Assembly (NCBI GenBank): GCA_034440615.1
Contig: JAOTOM010005125.1
Span: forward strand, 268,001 to 332,000
Direction: 5' to 3'
DNA length: 64,000 nucleotides
Origin: Ashinkailepas kermadecensis
Taxonomy: Eukaryota; Arthropoda; Thecostraca; Neolepadidae
In this document: positions 54,715 to 64,000 of the stretch, piece by piece
Numbering within the stretch: the first letter of the stretch is position 1
Layout: each line of letters opens with the position of its first letter
The notes under the pieces: generated by a model
Databases searched by the model: none
What the model saw: only the letters and a program-made list of their open reading frames with translations
Told to the model about the DNA's origin: nothing
Program-made: the position numbers and the translations under genes

Positions 54715-55640
54715 TTGAATCCTGCACCTGGTTTGTTATATGTTAACCAGGATGATCACAAACAGATTCTAGTTCCGGCTGTGGTGGTGGTGGTGGATTT
54801 GTGATTTAGGGCGCGTCGACTGCATTGGTCATTTTGCGCCCATTAGTTCAAGCTGTCTTGGTCAACATGGTTTTAACTGAGGTACACGATAATGAGTGGC
54901 CGGAACACTTGGACGTGAATAAGACGCTGGATAAGGTCGAGGAATGTTTCTACTGGCCAACTGTCTGCTGACGTCACAGCTAACGCGAAATCCTGTTCCT
55001 TGTGATGTCAAAAGAAAAGTCCTACCCAGCCTTTCAGAGCATCCTCCGGAATGATGCCCATGTCATCCCATCCTCTGGAATGGGCTGCCACTGATGAAAC
55101 GGGGCCCTTTCCGCCCTCGGGCAGTAGCAATAGGCACATTACGGTTGTGACTTCTGGGTTCCCGAAGTAGATGCAGGTTTTCCTAATTCCAAACCAGGAG
55201 GTAGAAACAGTGGTGAAGGTGCTAGTGAATCTGCCGTCCTCTTGGCATGGCTGTCCGTACGTCAGCCGACCAAGGACGAAATTATTAATCTCTCCCATTT
55301 CGGGAGGTACACTTACGCATCGGTGCAAAGAAGACTCAAACTTCCAGCTACCATACGCAATCGAATGGTCAAGTAGAACGATTCAACAAGACGGTATGTG
55401 GGATGTTGGAAATGTTGGTGGGAGACAATCAGCGTGAATGGGAATATATTTTGCCAAAGGTTGTGTTTGCGTACAATACCAGTAGATATGAGACAACAAA
55501 TGACCTCATTCAAACCATTCATGGGCCACCCTGCTTTGTTTCCTCTGGATATCTGCTGTGGTATGGATCACTGTCCTGTCCACTCTTTGCATTCCATATC
55601 AGAGGCAGGAAGTGTAGCTTTGAATGTTTTGGAAGGGTAC
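54715..55640 (+). pseudogene. Ty3/gypsy retrotransposon pol relic (integrase)
   Basis: Degraded integrase with many stops. LYVNQDDHKQILVPA (near 54737) is the pre-integrase segment, interrupted by a short retroposon. Next are HLDVNKTLDKVEECFYWP (near 54910, HHCC zinc-finger start), GNRHITVVTSGFPKWMQVF-like text (55125-55180), EVETVVKVLVN (55201), and a frameshifted SYHPQSNGQVERFNKT equivalent near 55345. MLEMLVGDNQREWE, then LPKVVFAYNTSRYETTND are at 55403-55505. No LTRs were found; RT and gag are absent. Confidence 0.82.
54791..54842 (-). mobile_element. Short stem-loop retroposon inside the gypsy relic
   Basis: GTGGTGGATTTGTGATTTAG then GGCGCGTCGACTGCATTGGT ... TTGCGCCCA. Flanks CTAGTTCCGGCTGT (about 54768) and TTAGTTCAAGCTGT (54843) look like a diverged 14-bp duplication. 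The insertion splits the integrase N-terminus between ILVPA and LVQAV. Confidence 0.75.
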
Positions 55641-55800
55641 TTACTTACCCCCCCCCCCCCCCCCCCCACCCACCCCCACCCCATGTTGGCCTTGCCCACA
55701 AATAATTCCAACTCCTAGCATGGGATCTTGTGTGGTATGCCCCGTCCATTTAAGCCTTCATGTATTTGCAATCCCAATAATTTTCAGACACCGACACTTA
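55640..55800. repeat. Poly-C run and dispersed repeat shared with 44405-44580
   Basis: About 20 C residues at 55648-55668 precede the block CCCCATGTTGGCCTTGCCC ... TTTTCAGACACC that matches 44.4 kb. It terminates the recognisable gypsy integrase, so it is an insertion or a breakpoint. Confidence 0.65.
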
Positions 55801-57659
55801 TAATTGGAGATCGATGGCATCAAGTTCAAAGTCGCCAAAGCCATAAGCCATTCGGAAGGGCTTCAGAGAGACAAGACGTCACGCGATCACACGCCAGGTG
55901 GACTGCATGGCTGGGGACTCCATGCGCGTGTTCCGTTTTATGAGACGTAAACGTCTTTCCCAAAACTTTAGTGTCTTCGGGTTGAATCGTACCAGATTGT
56001 TGGTGTTGTCTCAACAAACCTACTCGGTTATGCTTGCAGATTCGAGGAGCCACTCGTCCATGGTAATTCATCACTATAGACTCAAGCTGTGTATCGTTCG
56101 GGAGGATAAGGCCTGCAACGCACCGTCGGAGAGACCTTGTGCAACGGCGTTCATCGACTCGATTGTACCACTTGGTTATAGCAGTACACAGTGTGATAAC
56201 GTGAGATATGAAACGATAGGCGAGAGCATCCTCATTAAGTTAAGCAATTTAAAAAGTAATATAACTGTTCAGAATATGCTATCTTTAATCAAACGGCATT
56301 GCAATGGTCGTTCAACTTTTTAGTGACCCCAATTTCCAATAAGGGTTAAACACGCACCACAGCGCACAACCGGAGATCAACACCAATTAAATCATCGATA
56401 TTTCAATATGTACCGTACGTTTCAGTTGCAACTAGCTGCCCCAACACCGATAGTGATCAATTGTATCCAGGCAGGTCGCGGTGCGATGCGGTGGCCGGAC
56501 GGGCGGCACGGGAAAGCCCGAGCCGGACGCCGCGACGCGCTGGCTGACGGAATGTTTTGAACGGATAACCTGATCCAGCGGTCGTTGTGCACAAAAACCT
56601 GTCCTAACCGACGAGACGGTTGAGCCGAGATAGACCACGTACTGAGCTTTTCCCATGGCAGGAGAGCTGTCCTTGCCTGTAAGGGTCTGGTCAGTGCAGC
56701 TGGATTTTGCCTACAGTGAACATGGAGGTCCGCGTCAGCAGATATAAATTAGCGTGTTTGGGCGTGGCAGATATTGTGATCATGCGTTTAATTATAGTTT
56801 GCAGTTGGCTAAGGAGAGAGTGAGTCGCCGATCGTGGACATGAAGAAGGCGACCGGCTTGATCGTCAAGAACCTAAAATGAAAGTGGGTTAAGTGTAAGA
56901 GAATCCAGGACAAATTCAGAAGTCAGTATGTGCCTTATCTTTCGGGAGACGAGGTGTTCTCCGTGTCCCTGAAGCGTGGTGACCACGTCGTGAGAGATGA
57001 TGAAGCCAGACCGGGCGTGATGACAAAGCCGTGGAGGGAGCGCGAAAACGACCGGTTAGAATCTACGATCAGCTCAGCGTCCGCTCTCAGAGTCGGGCAA
57101 CATCAAGAGTTGCTCAACAGCACAGTTATTTGCAGCTAGTGGAGGCTGCCAGGCAGTGCTCGTGCTGAAGACATGATGAACCCGGCTTTCATGCTGCAAC
57201 AGGTGGGGGCAACACCGAATTGGCCCAGCAAGATTTGCCGGACTCTGAGAAGCTCTAAAGTGAGCCAACCAGTGTGCATATCAGGAGAGCGGGCGCTGGC
57301 AATGTGTGTCACCTGACTTGTCTGTGCATGGCTACCGCATGGTTCGCCAAGTGAGGAATGGTGCGGTGAAGACATATATCCTGCCCGCCCATGGGATGGT
57401 GCATGAAACCGAGGTAGTGCTATCCGGCAGCCAGCAGCATGCTGGCTGCCGGACATCGAGACATCAGATGAGGTGACAGTGCAGGCTCTCCTGTATCATA
57501 CAACGCAGCGGCTGGTGGCATGCCTGCCGTTTGTCACCCGCACCGACTCAGCTTCACTTGCCGACCAGCTGTCCACGTCATCTAGCACCTAAACCTCGGC
57601 GGTGCTTCACGTCAAATGGGGATTTGACGAGGCCACATAACAATCTGTATACAAATAGA
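55801..57659. other. Unassigned, with one 141-codon frame
   Basis: A plus-strand frame at 55898-56323 (starting MDCMAGDSMRVFRFMRRKR) has no recognisable domain. From about 56900 to 57560, protein-like fragments in several frames (YLSGDEVFSVSLKRG, YRMVRQVRNGAVKTYI) may be the decayed N-terminal part of the transposase-like relic that follows, but the link is uncertain. Confidence 0.35.
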
Positions 57660-58570
57660 CGAGAGACGGCGATGAAGCTGCAGAACAAAATATGTTCTGC
57701 ACCTCTTTGGTGCCTTTGCAACTGACGGTAGGTGGTACTTGCGTCTGGACCAACCCAACGCGTCTTCAACCCGCTTATCCCGGCCGTTGCGGATCCAGTA
57801 CAACCACGGGGCAGCAGAGGCCTCCCGGGAAGAACGCGAGTGTTGAATCCGAGATACGCCTGCTGAGGCGGACCTACGTCACCGAAACAGACGGCACCAG
57901 TCTCAAAGTGGTATACAATATTCAACTCACCATGATTGACGGCAAGGTGGCGAACGCTCTGACTAATACCGGCAGCAGCATAACATGCACCATCTGTGGG
58001 ATGCACCCCTCGTCAGATGAATGACCTGTCTGCTGCCGCGGCTCGACTTGCCTGCGAGGGTACATGCCAACTCGGTCTCTCAAATATGCATGCCTGGATT
58101 GGATGCTTTGAATGCCTTCTCCATATTTCTTACTCAGGTCAAAGTCAAAGGAGGTCAAAGTGTGCGCAGTGTCTAGCGAAGAAAACAAGAGGCGTGTGGA
58201 AGAAAGGAAGAAGAAATTACAACAGCAGTCCCGGGAGAGACTGAGTCTTGTCGCGGATCATCCACGTGCGGGTGGTTCGGGTACATCTAACAACGGGAAC
58301 ACGGCTCGACGTGCCTTCAGAGACCCAACTGCATTCAGCGAGATCACTGGGATCGACGAGTGTCTCATCGTCCATTTTTCAGTGATTCTCGCTGCTCTAC
58401 ACAAATACGAGCCCTTGGATCCCGACAGGTACGGCAAGAACGCCATGGATACAACTCAGCTGATGGTCCAGCTGCATCCATGGTTCTACATGCCCGATTC
58501 CATGCAATTGTTCCTGTTATGGCGGTCGTCTGTCCCAAACGTCCCAAACGTCCATCACGGGCGACTCAGC
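57660..58570 (+). pseudogene. Transposase-like relic with CxxC and GNTARR blocks
   Basis: Three frames carry one protein. Frame 1 (to 58022) has YNIQLTMIDGKVANALT then CTICGMHPS. Frame 2 (57996-58130) has LGLSNMHAWIGCFECLLHIS. Frame 3 (58112-58570) has a basic linker ENKRRVEERKKKLQQQ, then GTSNNGNTARRAFRD, SEITGIDECLIVHFSVIL and QLHPWFYMPDSMQLFL. I recognise the same series of blocks from uncharacterised, multi-copy proteins in arthropod genomes. The spacing of the CxxC and the N-G-N-x-A-R motif recalls the RAG1/Transib transposase core. Family assignment is uncertain; the gene is broken by two frameshifts. Confidence 0.6.
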
Positions 58571-59282
58571 GCGGGACCGAAGCAAATCGGGACTTGCGAT
58601 TTGCTTCGGTCGGTGGCGAGATATGCATCTGCTTATGGCTTGTAGGTGGTGTGATTGGTTGACCTGTTAATGGGACTGGAGGTGAAAGTGGGCCCTTTAT
58701 TTGTCCAGAGGGGCCAGGTGGTGCGCGCGCACCGACGGCGAGCGTTCTCGTGCACCGAGCCTCGCAGCATGGGAGATTTTCCCACCACTCCTTTCCCACC
58801 GTTGTTTGGTGTCACACTCGTATTTCGCTCTGCTCGACCTCGCGCGGTCAGGTCCGGAGCTCCACTTTGCACAGGAATTATCAGTGACAGCAATGAGTTG
58901 GTCGATCGGACAGATGAAATAGTCAATAGGGATGGTAGCTTAGGGACTCCTGCAGGAGTTGTTTGAGTGGATGCCACCATGGTAGGTTCAGTCACATGAG
59001 TTGCGGGAGCGTCAGTTGGGCAAGCGACCGTGCGCGGCTCAGGACGACGCTGTCTTGGGGAATTACACGAAGCTTGTGTCTGCACGGCAGCAGAGCTAGC
59101 CAGTAAGACGTAGCCGGCTGCAACTCCAGATACTGCCGCCTGGATTCCAACCCCTGAGTTTACCTGGATGATAGCGAGACCACATTCCTTTACCAAGGCA
59201 ATCAATTGGTGGGCTGTCATCTTGTCCAGAGCATTGCTGCCAGGACCATAGCTTCGCGGTGCTGGCGCAGTAGCGCAGTCTG

Positions 59283-59341
59283 TTAGTTAGTTATTGTGGT
59301 TTAGGGGCGCATCGACTGCACAGGTCATATAGCTCGCGCGC
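59283..59341 (-). mobile_element. Short stem-loop retroposon inside LINE A copy 4
   Basis: TTAGTTAGTTATTGTGGTTT then AGGGGCGCATCGACTGCACA ... CATATAGCTCGCGC. It is flanked by GCGCAGTCTG (59273-59282 and 59342-59351), 10 bp. The GCGC end is expanded, probably by slippage. Confidence 0.85.
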
Positions 59342-59414
59342 GCGCAGTCTGCTCGCTCCTGGGATGATACGGGTTGAATGGGATGGATGGAGTTGGCCAC
59401 CACGACCGCATAAA

Positions 59415-59466
59415 GTTAGTTATTTGGGCTTAAAGGGCGCATCGAATGCAATGGTCATATAGCGCC
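59415..59466 (-). mobile_element. Short stem-loop retroposon inside LINE A copy 4
   Basis: GTTAGTTATTTGGGCTTAAA then GGGCGCATCGAATGCAATGG ... TATAGCGCC. It is flanked by a perfect 14-bp duplication CACGACCGCATAAA (59401-59414 and 59467-59480). It lies 75 bp from the previous copy. Confidence 0.93.
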
Positions 59467-60365
59467 CACGACCGCATAAAAGCGAGGTGTAGTGACCGTC
59501 TTGGTCATTTCCCGAGCTTCTCGGAATGACACGCCCCTGTCACACTTCAAGTTTATGATGTTCTGTTCCCGTTTTAAAACGGGGCATACTCGATCACAAG
59601 CAGAGTGATCAACCCTGCAGTTAAGACAGCACAAGGTTTCCGATGTGCAAGTGTCCACAGAATGCTCCGAGGAAGAATATTGCAAACATATTGGCTTGGA
59701 TTGGCAGTGGCGGTTGGTGTGTCTGTACCTATGACAGGCAAAGCATCTCATTGAGATTGGTCGATAAACGCGGACCATGACCCCAACATGTCTGATTCTC
59801 ACTTCGGTAGGCTGAGTTTGGGAGTTATAAGTGAGTACAATATTGTATGTGTCATGTCTGTGCCGTCCCTTTTCGTTTGCAATCTCCTAGCTTCCAGGAC
59901 GCCGAACCCTGCAAGATCCAGGACAATTTCTTCACATGGCACACCTTGTGGGTCATACCAAGTGATGACACATCTGGAGCAGTTTTAGCTCGATGAGTTT
60001 TCACATGCAGGGGCAGTCCTTTGCACGCGTTTCCCATCGATGGTGTCCGTAAATGTAAAGAGAGTGGCTTTTAACATCCGCCCAGCTTCCTCCGGTTCCG
60101 GAAATTCCACTTTGATGCCACCATCACTCAATCTGTCGCACCATACCACTGTACCAAATCGCTCGGTGCCCTCACGCCGTTGGAAAGGGCTGAGGTCTGA
60201 CAGTCTGAGCTCTGAACCCGACAAAATCAGGACAGTTAAGTCGACGAACTCGGGCTCTACTTCGGTTTCACGTTCAGGTGTCTTGCCAGGTCGCGTCGCC
60301 CCGACGGGACGAGAATCCCTAACAGAAGGGCTAGCCGAGACAGCATCAAAATCGAGCCTCACCAA

Positions 60366-61190
60366 AGAGGAGCGGGACGGGGATGGGATGGGGAAGACGG
60401 CAACGACGAATCGTCCGAGTCAGTGTGAGGGCGAGGGTATATTTGTGTGTCAAAAGAATCCATGAAGTGTTTTGTTTTGGCCCTGCGCGACGTTCCACCA
60501 CAATGGGTCCTACGGGGAGACGCCTGCTGCCGTAGCTGCAGGACATCAAACGTCCACAAAGCTATATGTGGCAGGCAGTGCCTTTGAGCGGCCGGGAGAG
60601 AGAGGCTCACTACCAAGACCGCACGTCAGCGCCGCCCACTCCTTGACCCCGGCCGGCCGGGCCGGCTGGCTGGCACTGGGAAGAAACCCAGGCCCCTAGT
60701 CCGAGGCGACCTGCTACTTGGCCCGTATGGGGCCCGCCCACACCTCCGAAATATCGGAACAAAGAGGCATGTGGGTCCCTCGTCACAAGCACCGTGTGAT
60801 GGGGGACCTCAACCTCCAGGACACCGTTAGTTAGTTATTGGAGTTTACGGGCGCATCGACCGCGTCGGTCATGCAGCGCCCATTCAACCCAGGGGATGGG
60901 TCGAGGGGGCGCGACTACCCTGACAAAACTAGTGAGCAGGTAGCCCAGGGAAAGCTGGTCTACCTGCTTGTGACAGGGTAGGGGTCATTGCTGCAGGATT
61001 TGATGAAAGGCATGCAAAGGGACGTCAGCATTGGATGGATACTGGTAAGGGAAGGGAGAGATGGGCGATGAAGACTGTATGAACCTCCAGAAACACCCCT
61101 TATCGGGGCAGTTGTGGCAACCCAAGGGAGCTCCACTTCCCTAGCCAGCCGAGTAATGAGGCTGACGCCACTGCGGGGGTGTATCTGATG
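60366..61190 (-). other. LINE family A, copy 4: 5' UTR on the minus strand
   Basis: The reverse complement matches 6958-7705: CCCCCGCAGTGGCGTCAGCC at 61185 and the CCGGCCGGGG block near 60650, with the stretch around 60900-60980 in between. The 5' end falls at about 61190, equivalent to 6958. A short retroposon sits at 60826-60883. Confidence 0.75.
60826..60883 (-). mobile_element. Short stem-loop retroposon in LINE A 5' UTR
   Basis: GTTAGTTAGTTATTGGAGTT then TACGGGCGCATCGACCGCGT ... GCAGCGCCCAT, with a clean reversed tail. Comparison with copy 3 near 7205-7222 shows it splits GGGGTTGA from ACGGAGTCCTGG. No clear target duplication is seen. Confidence 0.82.
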
Positions 61191-61339
61191 GTGTAAGATG
61201 AGGAGAAATGTTACTGCTGGGATACCAGTTGTTGCATGCTTTTACTGTGATGCCTCCCAGTGCCAGGTGAAGGTCCATGCTTAGTGTAATATTTGCATGT
61301 CCTTCCACAGGTGATGAACTGGGGGTAAATATATGCAAT

Positions 61340-62225
61340 CGGGGGTGTATCCGAGCGTCTAAGGATTCAGAGCATCGAATAGTTCAAAACTTCAAAAACC
61401 CTCTAAAGTTCAATTCCTCTAATGGTTCAAAACCCCTAATCGGCGGAAACGTCCTCCTGTTGGGGACGTTCAAGACTTCTAACATATCAAAGCATCTAGC
61501 AGTTCAAAACCTCTAAAACGGTCAAATCTCCGAACGTTCAAATCAACTAACTGTTCATTAAACCTAACGGTTCAAAATTACTACTGTATCAAAATACCTG
61601 GAGTTCAAAGCCTCAAAGTGTGCAAAGCATCTAACGTTCAAAACCTCTAAGGTTCAGGAACTATAGCGTTCGAAATCTGAGCATTCAAAACCTCTAAACC
61701 TTGAGAAGTAATGCACGTTCAAATCATATAAATCAAGAACTATAGTAAAATTAGTGACTGCACGTGAAGCGCTCGGTATCGTCGTCGGGCAGGTGAACGT
61801 TATTCCGGTTGAATTGCTTGTGTGGGAGGGAAGGGTGTGAAGTTGGCACGTGGAAACTTGGGAAGGAAATGCTTCCTTGGATTTTATCGCTCATGCGACA
61901 CCTTTCGGAGCAATATCACACTTCTTCAAGGCAAAAGTTCTTGATTAGTGGTTTTGAACACGTTAGAGGCTTTGATCGCTAGAGGTTCTGAACTCGTTTG
62001 CTATTAGACGGTATGAACTCTTGCTGTTTTTGTGGATTCGATGTTTTGATACCTTCGAGGTTTTGAACACCTAGAGCTTTTTATCGTTCGTGCTTTTGAG
62101 TCTTTAAATGCTTTGAACTCCTAGATAATTTGAATGGTTAGAGGTTTTGAACTCTTAGTCCTTTTGATTCCTAGGTGTTTTGAACTGTTAGAGGCTACGA
62201 GCATTAGAGGTTCTGATATAGACCC
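61340..62225. mobile_element. Foldback element built from short tandem repeats
   Basis: The left arm (61370-61740) is an irregular array of GTTCAAAACCTCTAA-type units, about 16-20 bp each. The right arm (61945-62215) is an array of the reverse complement, TTAGAGGTTTTGAAC. The middle 180-200 bp are unique, with no frame. Long inverted arms made of short tandem repeats are the hallmark of foldback (FB) transposons (established knowledge); no transposase or target duplication is visible. Confidence 0.72.
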
Positions 62226-62278
62226 ACCCATACAATCCCCTAGACCAAATTTTTAGTCCAAAATCTTTTCCTGGTGCT

Positions 62279-62328
62279 TCCTGATGTGAACTGAATATAT
62301 TTTATATTCATTCAGATCACATCAGGGA
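62279..62328. other. Near-perfect 50-bp palindrome
   Basis: TCCTGATGTGAACTGAATAT then ATTTTATATTCATTCAGATC and ACATCAGGGA. The arms pair over about 22 bp with one or two mismatches around a TTT centre. It lies just right of the foldback element and could be the end of an inverted-repeat element or a cruciform site. Confidence 0.8.
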
Positions 62329-62329
62329 A

Positions 62330-64000
62330 TTATTTCTTGGGGAAACGAAAACTTTTTATGGATAAGTAAATCAAGTGAAAGTACCTATAATCAATAAGTA
62401 GTCATTCAATCAAGAACAGAACATTAAATTAACTGAAATAACATCCCAAAACACCAGAAAAAAAAAAATATTATGCCATGCATATGCATATTAATCCCCT
62501 TATCGCCAACAAAATATTGGAAAAGCATGTCAAAGAGTGGGATTTGGTGGAATAATACATAATGAAGAATAATGCAAAATAACAAAAAAAAAATATACCC
62601 TGTATTGTGCTTTAACGTGTTCAAGAGACAGGTTTTACAGACAGTTTACCTCCATGAAGCAAACAAAGGAGTTAGGTTAGGTATGGCTACGTTGGGATTT
62701 TTTAATTGGAATATATTGAGAATAAAAATTTGGGATTTTTTTTCTTTGTTTTCTTCAAAAGCATATTTTGGTAGGTTGCCATAGGTTGGGCTAGGTAGTT
62801 GTAATTTGGAAAATATTAAGAAAAAATATTTGGCATTACAGTCATCAAGTCACAAAGCATTCAGACTTAATGGGGATCTCAAGGGCCCATCCAGTAAGGT
62901 TAAGTCTGTAAAGGGAAGATACCATGAGCCTGGATAAAAGCCACTCATTACCCCAACCAACACCACATCCCAAATTCCAAAGAAACCATCCAACATCCCA
63001 CATACCCATCGACCTTACCTATCCAGTCTTATTCAATCTACCATGTGTTACATACACATGGGTCAAGTGTCCCACCAATAATTGCCAAACTCCATCCATG
63101 TCTGCTCGAAGGGGCCTGCACAGTGCCCACCAACTTAGCACATCTCACCCCATCCACCACCAACTAGAACTCAAAAACAAGTTTTTCCAGCCTAAAAAAA
63201 TGTATCCACACTATTTTTTTAATGCATTCAAGAAGGGATTCCCCACAGCATCAACCTAGCCTATTCCATTAATCACCCACCCTCTGACTGAAGACCTGTT
63301 GTCATTTAACTATCTTACACCTTGATTTGTCTAACATGAATTGATGACCCCAATGTGATACCCTAAATAGGATGGCAAATTTTTATAAAAGGTGTTACGG
63401 GAATTTTTTTTTCTTCTTCTTCAGAATGCAATGTTTCTGAACGTGATTTGGAAGATGTGACCACTTGTTTTTGGTGCTGATACTTCCTTTTCAATTTGAA
63501 TGATGACATCACATTGGTACAGTTTGATGATGTCATAGGTATGGCACAGAGGCTTCGACTGGCTAACTCTACAAACGGTTCACATACCTTAATGAGATGG
63601 TCGAAGTAGCTTAACCTAACCTAACCTAACCTGCTTACCTCTTGGCTTATCATAGCTATATTTTATGTAATGTGCCATCCATGCCACTCTACTGTTTTGG
63701 GTGATAATTTATCCATTCCTCACCTGGTGCTTCTCAGATGTGATGAAAGGGACATTCAACATTCCATGCAGTTGATTCAACACTTCTTCACATTGAAAAT
63801 TTTTATTTTCTGCCTATATCACACAGATCATGTACCACCATTACTTGACAAGAACACCGACAGAAACTGCACAATGCTGACAGAAACTTTATGGGTTGCA
63901 GCGATCAGGTTTGTGTTTTTAGATTACAATATATTAGTTGATATTACTTTATATTAGTTTCGATTATAGCATATTGTATTATATTAGGTTAGGTAAGCTT
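62330..64000. other. Gene-poor right end with reverse and forward copies of the AT-rich repeat
   Basis: A reverse copy of the 49-kb repeat is at about 62430-62800 (ACCTCCATGAAGCAAAC, GGTTAGGTATGG) and a forward one at 63395-63490 (AATGCAATGTTTCTGAACGT, GACCACTTGT). A CCTAACCTAACCTAACC run is at 63612-63632. The last frame (63670-63957) has no recognisable domain. Confidence 0.45.

Larger units (their letters stand above)
58633..60365 (-). pseudogene. LINE family A, copy 4: gag-like ORF1 on the minus strand
   Basis: Reading from 60365 down, the N-terminal block LSDLSPFQRREGTERFG and SDGGIKVEFPEPEEAGR matches copy 3. After frameshifts, zinc knuckles begin at CFACHRYRHTNRHC (near 59741), then CLNCRVDHSACDRVC. 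The tail at 59220-58633 includes VQSGAPDLTARGRAERN, which matches copy 2. Two short retroposons are inserted (59283 and 59415). No ORF2 follows; the copy stops near 58640 beside the transposase-like relic. Confidence 0.85.

Overview
The window is animal nuclear DNA, most likely from an arthropod. The evidence is spliced genes with GT-AG introns, non-LTR retrotransposons of the I/Jockey type, tRNA-derived SINEs, scattered TTAGG/CCTAA runs and a Ty3/gypsy relic. A crustacean would fit, but I cannot fix the species from sequence alone. Most of the small open frames are not genes.

Two host genes lie tail to tail. On the plus strand, the last two coding exons of Integrator subunit 3 (INTS3) are at 15890-16355 and 17227-17298. 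On the minus strand I assembled an eleven-exon 3' part of a gene running from 34008 down to 19337. Every splice phase agrees and the coding total is 2037 bp (678 codons plus stop). It has OB-fold-like segments, a C4 zinc ribbon followed by an LDDGTA strand, and a conserved-looking C-terminus. I read it as a CTC1-like subunit of the telomeric CST complex. Its 5' half is not visible.

The most unusual feature is that tandem arrays sit on or against splice sites of both genes. Units of about 30-73 bp carry copies of the local exon edge plus donor or acceptor, at nine junctions in all. Long open frames inside these arrays are artefacts.

The rest is mobile DNA. From 1 to 8600 there are three broken copies of one LINE family; a fourth lies on the minus strand at 58633-61190. 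A second LINE type occupies 37.8-43.2 kb. A composite Helitron/HINE-like repeat with internal minisatellites fills 11.1-15.7 kb, just upstream of the INTS3 exon. About eleven copies of a 45-60 bp stem-loop sequence are scattered through the window. It is the 3' end of the LINE family and has an AACC-type tail. Most copies are complete insertions with 10-15 bp target-site duplications, and all begin at the same GGGCGC base. tRNA-derived SINEs share the AACC tail.

The right third (43-64 kb) is gene-poor. It holds a gypsy integrase relic, a broken transposase relic with a GNTARR motif, a 400 bp inverted-repeat element, a foldback element made of short tandem repeats, and a family of about 150-500 bp AT-rich repeats.
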